A stretch of DNA of 64,000 nt from Streptomyces sp. H27-H5 (lineage in GTDB: Bacteria; Actinomycetota; Actinomycetes; Streptomycetales; Streptomycetaceae), in the NCBI RefSeq assembly GCF_026627505.1, contig NZ_JAPNLK010000017.1, positions 1-64,000 of the forward strand. The letters are read 5' to 3'. Shown here piece by piece: positions 15,943 through 23,735 of this stretch. Both the position numbers and the translations under genes were made by a program. The notes beneath the pieces were generated by a model. It had not been told where the DNA came from. It saw only the letters and a list, made by a program, of their open reading frames with translations, and did no database searches. The first letter of the stretch is position 1. Each line of letters starts with the position of its first letter.

Positions 15943-15970
15943 TGCGGTGGCCTAGAAATAGGCCACCGCA
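15943..15970 (+). terminator. GAAA-tetraloop hairpin between two element genes
   Basis: Perfect 12-bp stem TGCGGTGGCCTA / TAGGCCACCGCA closed by GAAA, a very stable tetraloop in RNA. It ends just before the TTTGGAG site of the next gene. The AAATAGGCC string recurs at 15482 and 11801. Confidence 0.7.
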
Positions 15971-15986
15971 CATTTGGAGACATGCC

Positions 15987-16514
15987 TTGAAGGCCCTCGA
16001 TCCGCCGCTCACCGACGACGCCCGCATGGCGGTGCGGGACTTCTTCACCCCTGCCCAACTCGCCGCGTTCGCGGACCTGGAGTACAGCTACGAGCGCGCC
16101 GAGTGGGGCGAGCGGCAGCTACAGAACCCGGGGCGCCGCCCGACACGCCGCCTGCCGGGTGAGCCCGACGCGGGATGCCTGTGCACCTGGACCCGCGCCC
16201 CACGCGGCTTCACCTACACCGTGCAGACCGCCACGGGCTGCCGGTCGACAGCGGTTTCGTGGGGCGCCGTGGCCGAGGTGATCGGCCGGTGCCTGACGCC
16301 GGTGAGGTACGGGGCACTGCGACAGGCCGTCGACGCCGAGGCCGCGCACCACCTCGCCTACCACCCCGGACCTGCCCCGTTCCGCGATGCGGACATGTGG
16401 CACACGCACGCCTACCGGCCCTGGACAGCCGAGGCCGCGCGGCTGTCGCTTCGCAGCGGCGCAGCGAAGGACGCGATCCTGCCCGCGGTTCTCCCCCAGC
16501 CGTTCCTGTTCTGA
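15987..16514 (+). CDS. Hypothetical element protein, 175 aa
   Basis: I do not recognise this protein. The TTG at 15987 lies 7 bases after TTTGGAG; the ATG at 15982 is in another frame and stops after two codons. Residues about 20-50 are helical (TPAQLAAFADLEYSYERAEW), followed by a basic stretch and a CLCTW motif near residue 64. The codon bias is normal. It lies between the hairpin at 15943 and the WhiB gene, whose start is 26 bp downstream. Confidence 0.55.
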   Translation: MKALDPPLTDDARMAVRDFFTPAQLAAFADLEYSYERAEWGERQLQNPGRRPTRRLPGEPDAGCLCTWTRAPRGFTYTVQTATGCRSTAVSWGAVAEVIGRCLTPVRYGALRQAVDAEAAHHLAYHPGPAPFRDADMWHTHAYRPWTAEAARLSLRSGAAKDAILPAVLPQPFLF

Positions 16515-16540
16515 TTCAACCCGCCGAGGAGGCACCCGCC

Positions 16541-17008
16541 GTGATCAATTCGACCGCCCCGACGTCCTGGATGGAACTCGCGCCGTGCGCCGGCGTCGAG
16601 GGGTTCGTCTTCGACGTCTCCCTGACCCGCAGGCCGGCGGCAGAGCTCCGCGCGATCAGCGAGCCACTCGTGCGCACCTGCCTGGAGTGCCCCGTGCTCG
16701 CGGAGTGCTTCGAGCGGGTCCGCCCGCAGGGGTCGGGGTTCGACGGGGTGTGCTCGGCGCGGGTGTGGATCAACGGCCGGTCGGTCGCCTCGGCGACGGT
16801 CGCCCCCGCCCTGCCCAAGGGCCTGCCGTCGCGGGCGGGCGTGTGCGGGGAGAGCAGCGGGGTGAAGGGACATCGCCGCAACAGGGAGCCGCTGTGCGGC
16901 CAGTGCCGGGTGACGGCCCAGCGTGCACAGTCGCGGGCCGCCGGCGCGGCGACGATCCGCAAGCGGGGCGCACTGAGCGCCCGCCGGGCCGTGCAGGCTG
17001 CCGCCTAG
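16541..17008 (+). CDS. WhiB-family Fe-S regulator with extra C-terminal motif
   Basis: This 155-aa protein has the four WhiB cysteines: LAPCAG near residue 14, then TCLECPVLAEC (CxxC and C) around residues 48-58, followed by a GVCSARVW segment in place of the usual G(V/I)WGG turn. WhiB-like proteins bind a 4Fe-4S cluster and the domain 4 region of the main sigma factor. A C-terminal tail has VCGESSGVKGHRRNREPLCG and QC, a Cys/His motif common in actinophage proteins. GTG at 16541 has GAGGAGG 8 bases upstream. Phage WhiB proteins can change host transcription, so it may act on the repeated promoters here (inference). Confidence 0.8.
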   Translation: MINSTAPTSWMELAPCAGVEGFVFDVSLTRRPAAELRAISEPLVRTCLECPVLAECFERVRPQGSGFDGVCSARVWINGRSVASATVAPALPKGLPSRAGVCGESSGVKGHRRNREPLCGQCRVTAQRAQSRAAGAATIRKRGALSARRAVQAAA

Positions 17009-17041
17009 CCCACTGCCGGGCCTCTGACCTGCGGGTTTACA

Positions 17042-17088
17042 TTGACACCCCCTCCAGAGATAGTAGAATTCAGATATAAGGGAGGGGG
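17042..17088 (+). promoter_or_regulatory. Repeated element promoter, copy C
   Basis: TTGACA (17042-17047), 16-bp spacer, TAGAAT (17064-17069), TCAGATATA. The arms are perfect over 8 bp, CCCCCTCC (17048-17055) and GGAGGGGG (17081-17088), separated by 25 bp. It drives the gene at 17122. Confidence 0.85.
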
Positions 17089-17121
17089 GAAGCCCCACCT
17101 GAACCAGCCGGAAGGAACACC

Positions 17122-17499
17122 GTGAACGCCATCCCGATCCCCGACCCGATCGCCGTCCTGCACGTCGCCCGTAACTACGCCGTCACCGAGCAGCAGGCCG
17201 AAGTCGCCCTCACCTGGGCCTCGGTGAACATGAGCGTGCAGTGGGGCGAGTTCGCCATGGCCGCCGGACTCGACGAAGCCGACGGCGAGGCCATGGACCG
17301 CTGGAGCCAGCAGTTCCCTCACATCCGCCGAGACGTGCTGGACGACGCGATCGCCAACGTCACCGCCGCACCGGCGCCCGTTCTCCAGCCGGTCCCCGAC
17401 CCCGTCGGCCGCCTGCTGGCCGAGGTCCGCCGGGCCCCCGCCCTGTGCCGACCCGCGAGCCCCATGCGCACCAACCGGCGCCGCGTCCACATCCGCTGA
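17122..17499 (+). CDS. Hypothetical element protein, 125 aa
   Basis: I do not recognise this protein. It has a helical N-terminal half (LHVARNYAVTEQQAEVALTW, WGEFAMAAGLDEADGEAMDR) and a Pro-rich then basic C-terminus. GTG at 17122 follows GGAAGG by 6 bases, 40 bp after promoter copy C. A hairpin follows 15 bp after the stop. Confidence 0.6.
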   Translation: MNAIPIPDPIAVLHVARNYAVTEQQAEVALTWASVNMSVQWGEFAMAAGLDEADGEAMDRWSQQFPHIRRDVLDDAIANVTAAPAPVLQPVPDPVGRLLAEVRRAPALCRPASPMRTNRRRVHIR

Positions 17500-17513
17500 A
17501 CCGCCCCGCCCCC

Positions 17514-17537
17514 GGCCGCCCCGCCACCGGGGCGGCC
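17514..17537 (+). terminator. Intercistronic hairpin
   Basis: Perfect 9-bp stem GGCCGCCCC / GGGGCGGCC with a GCCACC loop, followed by a CACCTGGAG ribosome site for the next gene. Confidence 0.6.
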
Positions 17538-17575
17538 TCGCCATGCCGCCACCCGCCACACCACCTGGAGACCCG

Positions 17576-17884
17576 ATGGGCGCCATCACCTTCTTCGACA
17601 TCGTCATCGGTGACGACGTCGCCAAGGCTTTCAACCAGATCCGCGACGAGGCCCTGCACGAGCACGGACGCGGCGGCTGCTCCGGTTCCATCGCCGAGAA
17701 GGACGACTACGTCGTCATCGATGACGTGCGCCGCTCCCAGGACTCCGCCATCGGCTGCGCGATGGAACTGATCGCCGCCAACGACCCCCGCATCGACAAC
17801 AAGTGGGGCCCGGCGGGAGCACTCCCCCTCACCACACCCACAGCCCAGAACGGATGGCTGTTCTTCGGCTGGGCCAATGACTGA
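17576..17884 (+). CDS. Hypothetical element protein, 102 aa
   Basis: I do not recognise a named family. The protein (ITFFDIVIGDDVAKAFNQIR, GGCSGSIAEKDDYVVIDDVR, NKWGPAGALPLTT and a C-terminal GWLFFGWAND) looks like a small alpha/beta fold. ATG at 17576 lies 6 bases after CCTGGAG. A hairpin follows its stop. Confidence 0.65.
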   Translation: MGAITFFDIVIGDDVAKAFNQIRDEALHEHGRGGCSGSIAEKDDYVVIDDVRRSQDSAIGCAMELIAANDPRIDNKWGPAGALPLTTPTAQNGWLFFGWAND

Positions 17885-17894
17885 CCCACTCCTC

Positions 17895-17917
17895 GGCGCG
17901 CCCGCCCGGGGCGCGCC
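17895..17917 (+). terminator. Intercistronic hairpin
   Basis: Perfect 9-bp stem GGCGCGCCC / GGGCGCGCC with a 5-nt loop, 11 bp after the stop, followed at once by the leader CACCTCTTGGA. Confidence 0.6.
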
Positions 17918-17946
17918 CCCGCACCTCTTGGACCCGGAAGACACAC

Positions 17947-18240
17947 ATGTCCTTCAAGTACCTGCCGATCCTCGGCGCAGGCGAGATCATCGCCACGCTC
18001 AACCTGACCGGCGAACAGAGCGCACGCGCCGCCGACCTCGCCGCCAAGGTCGTCCGCCAGGCATGGACCAGACGCCCCGCCCACAAACGCGCCCAGGGCT
18101 ACCCGGAGTTCGCCGCAGCCGTACCGGCCTGCAGCTGGCTGACCATGTTCGAAGTGGCGGCCCTCCTCGAACTCGGCCGCACCCGTGAGGCATCCCGGCT
18201 GATGAAGGCGTCCCGCATCGTCCACGGCACCAGCCGGTGA
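17947..18240 (+). CDS. Hypothetical element protein, 97 aa
   Basis: I do not recognise this helical basic protein (TLNLTGEQSARAADLAAKVV, CSWLTMFEVAALLELGRTRE). The ATG at 17947 lies 14 bases after the CACCTCTTGGA leader, longer than for the other genes. The 18241-18404 interval is GC-rich with no clear feature; the preceding frame stays open through it but has unusual composition. Confidence 0.6.
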   Translation: MSFKYLPILGAGEIIATLNLTGEQSARAADLAAKVVRQAWTRRPAHKRAQGYPEFAAAVPACSWLTMFEVAALLELGRTREASRLMKASRIVHGTSR

Positions 18241-18404
18241 CCGCGCCTCCGCTCAACGCCGCCGGCCCCAGTCGCCACGACTTCCACCCCCACCCCGGGC
18301 TGGAGGCTCACAGCCCCTGCGCGGCAGGCCCTTCACCGGCGGCAGCAGGGCACCGCGGCTACACGAACAGCACATCTCCCCACTCCCAGGAACGGAACCG
18401 GCAC

Positions 18405-18827
18405 ATGAACCCCACCGACACTCTCACGCCCGATCTCTTCCTCTCTCAGATACGTCAGGCCGCCCGGAACCTGGCGGCAAGCCCCCTGCCGAACGCCCAC
18501 CGCGTCCTTGCCGCGCTCCCCCAAACGCGGAGCCTGTGGTGGGGCATGACGTCCGTGGAGCGTCGCACGGTCCTGCTGCTCATCTCCTGGGCCGCGCAGT
18601 CCGTACGGGTCGCCTACGACGGCACGGCGGAATCCCTGTTCGCCGACGCGCTGACGTTCACAGCCCGGACCTGGGCGGCCACCCACCCCACCTTGGGACC
18701 CGCCGAGTTCTGCGAGACCAAGCACGAGGCCGCGTTCCTCGCCCACCTTCTGGCCAGCGGCCCGGACCTGGAGACCTCCCACCAGCTGTCCCTCGCGATG
18801 ACCGCCCTGGTTCCCGTCGACCTGTGA
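18405..18827 (+). CDS. Hypothetical element protein, 140 aa
   Basis: Unrecognised helical protein with a weakly hydrophobic helix (VERRTVLLLISWAAQSVRVA). It looks distantly related to the next gene product (shared pattern of a Leu-rich helix with E-R-R-x-x-L-L-L followed by W-x-A). There is an AGGAACGG ribosome site upstream. Function unknown. Confidence 0.6.
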   Translation: MNPTDTLTPDLFLSQIRQAARNLAASPLPNAHRVLAALPQTRSLWWGMTSVERRTVLLLISWAAQSVRVAYDGTAESLFADALTFTARTWAATHPTLGPAEFCETKHEAAFLAHLLASGPDLETSHQLSLAMTALVPVDL

Positions 18828-18894
18828 CATCTCCGCTGCTCTCGGCGCCGTCCTGGCGCAGAGGCACGACCCGCACCCCTGATTGGAACCCCAC

Positions 18895-19308
18895 ATGCTC
18901 GACCTGTACGTAACACGCACCGCCGTGCTCATGGCTGCCAACCTGCTGCGCGTGCCGAGCGAGCGCCGCTCTCCGCTCCAGCTCGCCACGGACGCGGGCC
19001 TGACGGAGCTGTGGCGCCACGCCGCGCCGGAGACCCGCCGCATGCTGCTCCTCCAGGCCGCGTGGGAGGCCCGTACCGCCTTCCTCGCTGACGCCGACGA
19101 CGACGCCCACCGCTACGCCGCCTATCTGGCTGAGGCGGCGAACGCCGCCCACCAGCGCGGAGCCACTCGGCGGGAGGAGTTCACCGACCGCATGGATCCT
19201 CACTTCCTGCTTGCCCAGTCGCTGGCCTTCGACGTCCTGGACCTGGACATCTCGCTGATTGCTGTGCTGACCCTCGCCGTCCGCATCCCCGCCGGCTGGC
19301 AGGCGTGA
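18895..19308 (+). CDS. Hypothetical element protein, 137 aa
   Basis: Unrecognised helical protein (LYVTRTAVLMAANLLRVPSE, ETRRMLLLQAAWEARTAFLA, LDISLIAVLTLAVRIPAGW). The pattern resembles the preceding gene product, so the pair may be an old duplication. ATG at 18895 follows TTGGAA by 6 bases. The stop overlaps the next GTG by 4 bases. Confidence 0.6.
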   Translation: MLDLYVTRTAVLMAANLLRVPSERRSPLQLATDAGLTELWRHAAPETRRMLLLQAAWEARTAFLADADDDAHRYAAYLAEAANAAHQRGATRREEFTDRMDPHFLLAQSLAFDVLDLDISLIAVLTLAVRIPAGWQA

Positions 19309-19505
19309 ACGCCGGAGCCCGTGTCTGGCTCCGCCAGGAGAACGGGAGCAGCGTCCTCGACCGAGCGGGTCAGGCAGTGGCCTTCACCGTGCTCAAGGTC
19401 GAGTCCCACCCCACAGGGGTCCTCTGCGAGCTCGCCGCCGACGACCTGTTCGTCCACATCCTCTACGCAGGCTGGCACCCCGCCGGCCGACTCACCCGGA
19501 TCTGA
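19305..19505 (+). CDS. Small hypothetical protein, 66 aa
   Basis: The GTG at 19305 overlaps the stop of the upstream gene, so it is probably coupled to it. The product appears beta-rich (GARVWLRQENGSSVLDR, AFTVLKVESHPTGVLCELAA, DDLFVHILYAGW). Function unknown. The DUF3560 gene follows after 16 bp. Confidence 0.6.
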   Translation: MNAGARVWLRQENGSSVLDRAGQAVAFTVLKVESHPTGVLCELAADDLFVHILYAGWHPAGRLTRI

Positions 19506-19521
19506 AAGGAAGACCACCACC

Positions 19522-20655
19522 ATGACCATCAAGATCACCCACAGCCGCCGCGAGGGAACCCTCATCAGGGGCGCGGTACGCGGGGACGGATCTGCGGACG
19601 TCCTCAAACTCCGCCAGTGGGGCGCAACCCTGCGGCAGGGCGCGAAGTGGTCGCGAACCCTGGGCTGCTGGTATCTGCCGTTCTCCCGGGACAAGGCGAC
19701 GTACAAGCCCAACCTCGAACAGCTCGCCGCCCTGTTGCGCGGCAAGGGCCTTGAGGTGACGCTGACGATAGATGAGGACGACCGGCGGACCTTCACCGAG
19801 CAGGAGGAGGACCGCATCGAGCGTGCCGCCGACCGCGCCGAACGGTTCGACGGCTACGCGGACAACGCGGCCTCGCGGTCGCAGGCGGCCTACGAAGGCG
19901 CCCACCGAATCGCGGATCGCATCCCCTTCGGGCAGCCGACCCAGCGAGAACACCACTCCACGCGGCGCACCGAACGCGACCGCGAGCGCATCCACTCCGG
20001 CATGGACAGGTCCATACGGGAGGGCGACAAGGCTTCGTACTGGTCCGACCGGACCAGGGCCGCCGAGGCGTACGAGACCTTCCGCAAGAACCCCGGCCGC
20101 ACTTTGCGGCGCATCGCCACTCTGGAGGCCGACCTTCGAGCGGTCGAAAAGTGGCAGCGCGGCGAGTCCGCGAAGGGGTGCGCCCGAAACCCCGATGACC
20201 CCGAACTCCCGCGCATGCAGCAGGACCTCACGGAGCAGATCAAGTTCTGGCAGAAGGTCATCGAGGAGGCGGAGCAGAAGGGCTACAAGGTGTGGTCGAA
20301 GGCCGACTTCTCGAAGGGTGACTTCGTCCTCAGCCGGGGTCGCTGGTTCGAGGTGCTGCGGGTCAACGCGAAGTCGGTGACGATCCCGCACATCCACAAC
20401 GGGATCGGCCAGAAGGTCGTACGGGCCGAGGACAACCGGCTCGACTGGACGTGGAAGGTGCCGTACGACGAGGTCAGCGGACGGAAGTCCGAATCGGAGA
20501 TGGCGCAGCACTTGGAGCAGTCCGCCGCTAGGGGGGTGTCTGTGGGTCGAGGCAACTTGACCCCACCCTCATTCATAGTAGAATTTAGATATCAGGTGAG
20601 GGGGTCGGCCTCCAACCCACCCCCTCACCCCGAACCCACCGAGAGCAGCACATGA
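19522..20655 (+). CDS. DUF3560 domain protein
   Basis: This 377-aa protein matches the DUF3560 family from memory, a group found on actinobacterial plasmids and phages. An N-terminal domain (IKITHSRREGTLIRGAVRGD, TLGCWYLPFSRDKA) is followed by a long charged helical region (RIERAADRAERFDGYADNA, DRERIHSGMDRSIREGDKAS) and a C-terminal domain (GDFVLSRGRWFEVLRVNAKS). Function unknown. The last 33 codons run through promoter copy D (they encode PPSFIVEFRYQ), and the stop overlaps the next start by 4 bases, so the true biological end of this gene may be read together with the promoter. Confidence 0.75.
   Translation: MTIKITHSRREGTLIRGAVRGDGSADVLKLRQWGATLRQGAKWSRTLGCWYLPFSRDKATYKPNLEQLAALLRGKGLEVTLTIDEDDRRTFTEQEEDRIERAADRAERFDGYADNAASRSQAAYEGAHRIADRIPFGQPTQREHHSTRRTERDRERIHSGMDRSIREGDKASYWSDRTRAAEAYETFRKNPGRTLRRIATLEADLRAVEKWQRGESAKGCARNPDDPELPRMQQDLTEQIKFWQKVIEEAEQKGYKVWSKADFSKGDFVLSRGRWFEVLRVNAKSVTIPHIHNGIGQKVVRAEDNRLDWTWKVPYDEVSGRKSESEMAQHLEQSAARGVSVGRGNLTPPSFIVEFRYQVRGSASNPPPHPEPTESST
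20557..20602 (+). promoter_or_regulatory. Repeated element promoter, copy D
   Basis: TTGACC (20557-20562), 16-bp spacer, TAGAAT (20579-20584), TTAGATAT. Arms CCCTCA (20566-20571) and TGAGGG (20597-20602). It lies inside the 3' end of the DUF3560 frame and drives the gene at 20652. Confidence 0.8.
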
Positions 20656-21125
20656 CCTTGTTCAGATCGGGCGACCGCGTGAGCGTCCTGTACCTTTCCG
20701 TCGCGCAGGCCACTTGCCTCGCCTACAACCGGTACGTCGTGGACGTCGAGTCGGATCCGGCGTACGGCCAGCGCGTATGGGTGGAGATGCCCGCCGACTG
20801 CGCGGCCGGCCCCCTTCTGCGGGTCCACTCCCACCCGGACTTCATCGACCTGATGGAAGCCGACCCGCTCACTGCCCAAACCCCCGGACGCCTGGAGGCC
20901 AACCTGAACTGGCACGACTCCATGGCGCTGCCGGGGTCCACCACCCCGACCTGGCCGGACGGCAGGCACGGCGAGACACTCCAGATCGCATTGACCGCCC
21001 GAGAGCGCGCCGTCCACGCCGCCCACGTGGTGGCGTACATCGCAGCCCTGCACGAAAGCGATCCGGCGGCCTGCGCCCGACGGGTCGCCGCCGACCGGGC
21101 CGCCGCGACGGAGGCGGCCCGATGA
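20652..21125 (+). CDS. Hypothetical element protein, 157 aa
   Basis: I do not recognise the family. The N-terminal half is beta-rich (FRSGDRVSVLYLSVAQATCL, RYVVDVESDPAYGQRVWVEM); the C-terminus is an Ala/Arg-rich helix. ATG at 20652 overlaps the DUF3560 stop by 4 bases, and its stop overlaps the next ATG by 4 bases. Both arrangements suggest translational coupling, on top of the dedicated promoter copy D. Confidence 0.6.
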   Translation: MTLFRSGDRVSVLYLSVAQATCLAYNRYVVDVESDPAYGQRVWVEMPADCAAGPLLRVHSHPDFIDLMEADPLTAQTPGRLEANLNWHDSMALPGSTTPTWPDGRHGETLQIALTARERAVHAAHVVAYIAALHESDPAACARRVAADRAAATEAAR

Positions 21126-21703
21126 CCGGCCCCGCCTGGATCCCGCCGTCCGAGGGCGCGTGGCGAGCACGATTCCGCACCCCCCACGCCGCGCTGGAGT
21201 GGCACACCGTGGTACCCGCCCCTCGGATGGGCACGAGGGGCTGGGCAAGGGCGGCCGCTTCCGCCTTTCACGATGCGACGAGCACGCTGTCGGCGGGCGG
21301 CGATCACTGGCCGCAGGCCGAGCTGTACGAGCTGACCTACCTGCCGCGGCTGCGCTCCCGGGAAAGGGCGATCGCCTGGGCGGCCCTGTGCGACGTCGAG
21401 GCGCTCCCGCCCTTCCGGGGCTCCATACCGGGCTTCCCGGTGAAGCGGCCGAGGGATGAGGAGTGGAGGAAACTCCTGATCGAGACCCGCAGTTCGTATC
21501 GAGAGCGCCTGATCGGCTACGGCGACGGGCTGCCGGACATCATGGGCGCCCTGGCGGGCTCACCGCAGCAGTGGGACGTCGAGGCGTACCGCGACCGCTT
21601 CGGGGCGGTCAACTGGGAGTCGGTGCGGGCGGACATCCACAGCGCGGCGATGTCGACGGCCCGGCAGACGCCGTACGGAATGTTGTGGGTCGACGAAGGC
21701 TGA
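21122..21703 (+). CDS. Hypothetical element protein, 193 aa
   Basis: Unrecognised. It contains WRARFRTPHAALEWHTVVPA, LYELTYLPRLRSRERAIAWA and a C-terminal SARQTPYGMLWVDEG-like end. It starts with an ATGA overlap to the upstream stop. No membrane segment or catalytic signature is visible. Confidence 0.6.
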   Translation: MTGPAWIPPSEGAWRARFRTPHAALEWHTVVPAPRMGTRGWARAAASAFHDATSTLSAGGDHWPQAELYELTYLPRLRSRERAIAWAALCDVEALPPFRGSIPGFPVKRPRDEEWRKLLIETRSSYRERLIGYGDGLPDIMGALAGSPQQWDVEAYRDRFGAVNWESVRADIHSAAMSTARQTPYGMLWVDEG

Positions 21704-21730
21704 GCGGCCCGAATCCCGTCTTCGGCGGAG

Positions 21731-21778
21731 TTGACCCACCCCTCATTCATAGTAGAATTCAGATATGAGTTGGAGGGG
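21731..21778 (+). promoter_or_regulatory. Repeated element promoter, copy E
   Basis: TTGACC (21731-21736), 16-bp spacer, TAGAAT (21753-21758), TCAGATATG. Arms CCCCTC (21739-21744) and GAGGGG (21773-21778). It drives the methylase and PP-loop operon at 21862. Confidence 0.8.
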
Positions 21779-21861
21779 GAACCCTCCGGCTCCCGACCCG
21801 CTCCGCCTCCCCGGCGGGGCGGGTCGCCCCGTTTCAGCACCCCCTCACCCATGGAGAAACC

Positions 21862-22920
21862 GTGTCCCTGCAACTCGACCTCTTCGCCAGCGCCGACCCC
21901 GAGCCTGCACCCGCACCCGCACCCGCACCCGCACCCGCGACGTTCACCGCCGCCGCGCCTCGGGCCACCCGCCCCGAAGCGGCCAGGATCATCACGCCGC
22001 CGCGCGAGAGCGACCACAGGCCCAGGCCTGCCCGCTCCCACGACCTGCACTCGAAGGCCTTCGCCCTCGGCGAGGCCGTCACCGACGCCTGGCACCGCGC
22101 TCACGGCGGGTCGGACATCGCCGTGCCGATCGGACTCGTCGCCGCCCTCGCCCTCATCCGGCAGAGGGACGCCGCCGGCCCCAGCCTCCAGGCGCAGATC
22201 CTCGGCCTCGACGGAGTCGAGCTGATCGAGATGTACCGACAGATCTGGGCCCAGCACTGGGCCCACCGGCCCGACCTGATCGACCGTGCCCGCGTGCTGC
22301 ACGAGTGGCTCAACGACACGAAGGCCCCCACCAAGGACCGGGTCTATGCCGTCAAGTGCGTCACCCGGGCCGCACTGAAGGGCGGCATCCTCGACCTGAC
22401 CGGGCACCCCGACCCGTACGAGCGCGCGCAGACCGATGTCCTGTCACACGTGATGATGTTGCTGCGCAGCAACAGCGCCCGGCAGGGTTTGGGTGAGTTC
22501 CACACGCCCCCGCCCGTCGCGGACGTGCTGGCCGAGATATCCCTGACGACGCAGTGGGCGCTGGAAGACCCGAGGGCGGGCCAGCACATCCACGACCCGG
22601 CCGGCGGGAGCGGCGGACTGCTTCGCGCGGCCGCGCAGATGCTTCGCCACCGCGGCTTCGACCCGGCCGACTTCCAGTGGTCGATGGTCGACATCGACCA
22701 GATCGCCGCCGCCTGCGGAGCCGTCAACATGATCGTCTGGGGCATGGGCAGGCGCGTGACGGTCGCCTGCGACAACCCCCTGTCCAACGCGCGGGCCGTC
22801 GAGGACGCCATGACACACGCCCAGGCGGTCATCGCCCACCGCGACGAGGTACTCGGCAAGGCAAGGATCATCGCGGCCCTCAACCGGACGCAGGCCCTCG
22901 TGGAACAGATCGCCGCATGA
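21862..22920 (+). CDS. N6-DNA methylase-like protein lacking the NPPY motif
   Basis: This 352-aa protein resembles type I (HsdM-like) N6 adenine methylases. A helical region is followed by NSARQGLGEFHTPPPVADVL (the approach to motif X/I), the SAM-binding HDPAGGSGGLLRA and MVDIDQIAAACGAVNMIVWG (motif III region). The sequence ends soon after VACDNPLSNARA, where the catalytic NPPY/F motif should come; the N-P-P-[YF] is absent. Either the protein binds SAM without methylating, or the catalytic half is elsewhere. A Pro-Ala repeat lies near residue 16. GTG at 21862; the next gene starts in an ATGA overlap, so the two proteins probably work together. Confidence 0.7.
   Translation: MSLQLDLFASADPEPAPAPAPAPAPATFTAAAPRATRPEAARIITPPRESDHRPRPARSHDLHSKAFALGEAVTDAWHRAHGGSDIAVPIGLVAALALIRQRDAAGPSLQAQILGLDGVELIEMYRQIWAQHWAHRPDLIDRARVLHEWLNDTKAPTKDRVYAVKCVTRAALKGGILDLTGHPDPYERAQTDVLSHVMMLLRSNSARQGLGEFHTPPPVADVLAEISLTTQWALEDPRAGQHIHDPAGGSGGLLRAAAQMLRHRGFDPADFQWSMVDIDQIAAACGAVNMIVWGMGRRVTVACDNPLSNARAVEDAMTHAQAVIAHRDEVLGKARIIAALNRTQALVEQIAA
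21907..21936 (+). repeat. Five GCACCC hexamers encoding a Pro-Ala repeat
   Basis: Five head-to-tail copies of GCACCC inside the methylase-like gene encode a (Ala-Pro)n linker near the N-terminus. Such repeats can vary in number without shifting the frame. Confidence 0.85.
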
Positions 22921-23705
22921 AGACGATCAGTTTCGGCGGGGGCGCCCAGAGCATGGGACTGATGGTGCTGGCCGCCCGCCGCGAAATCCCTCACCGGCGC
23001 TTCCTCTTCGCGAACGTGGGTCACGACTCCGAGGACCCGCGCACCCTCGACTACGTGGACCGGGTGGCCGCCCCGTACGCCCGAGCCAACGGTCTGGACC
23101 TGCACATCCTGGACCGGGTCACGCGCACCGGCCGCCGCGAGACGCTGTGGGGGCGCCTGATGCGGCCGGGCTCGCGGTCCCTGCCGATCCCGGTGAGGAT
23201 GTCGAACGGGGCGCCGGGGACTCGCTCGTGCACGAAGGATTTCAAGATCGCGGTCACGGGCCGCTGGCTGCGCGAGCACGGCGCGAGCCCGCAGGCACCG
23301 GCGGAGGTGGGCATCGGGATATCCCTGGACGAGATCTCCAGGGCGTCGAACCGGCGCGTGGAGTCGTACGAGCGCATCACCTATCCGCTGCTGGACCTGC
23401 GGATGCGGCGCGCCGACTGCTTGTCGGTCATCGCAGACGAGGGCCTGGAGGCACCCGCGAAGTCGGCGTGCTGGTTCTGCCCTCTGAAGTCGCGGGCCGG
23501 CTGGTCGGAACTGCTGCGCGACAGGCCGGTGCTCTTTGAGCGGGCCTGTGAACTGGAGGAGACCCTGAACGCCCGGCGGGCGGCTCTCGGGCGGGATCCG
23601 GTCTACCTGACGCGGGCCGGGCGCCCGTTGACGGAGGCCGTGGGGGCAGCGCAGGAGGAGCTACCGCTTGACGTGGGCTGCGATTCCGGCTGGTGCATGA
23701 CGTAG
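22917..23705 (+). CDS. PP-loop (PAPS reductase-like) ATPase family protein
   Basis: This 262-aa protein has a PP-loop at its start (ISFGGGAQSMGLMVLAA, the SGGxDS-like ATP pyrophosphatase motif). It continues with RFLFANVGHDSEDPRTLDYV, TRSCTKDFKIAVTGRW (the CTxxxK segment of PAPS reductase-like proteins) and CWFCPLKSRAGWSEL near residue 183, a Cys pair. Phage members of this superfamily are linked to DNA or tRNA modification and to phosphorothioation (DndC type), where the PP-loop activates a substrate with ATP. It is coupled to the methylase-like gene by a 4-bp ATGA overlap, suggesting a DNA-modification pair (inference). Substrate unknown. Confidence 0.75.
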   Translation: MKTISFGGGAQSMGLMVLAARREIPHRRFLFANVGHDSEDPRTLDYVDRVAAPYARANGLDLHILDRVTRTGRRETLWGRLMRPGSRSLPIPVRMSNGAPGTRSCTKDFKIAVTGRWLREHGASPQAPAEVGIGISLDEISRASNRRVESYERITYPLLDLRMRRADCLSVIADEGLEAPAKSACWFCPLKSRAGWSELLRDRPVLFERACELEETLNARRAALGRDPVYLTRAGRPLTEAVGAAQEELPLDVGCDSGWCMT

Positions 23706-23735
23706 CCACCCCCACCCTGACCTGCGGTGATGCGA

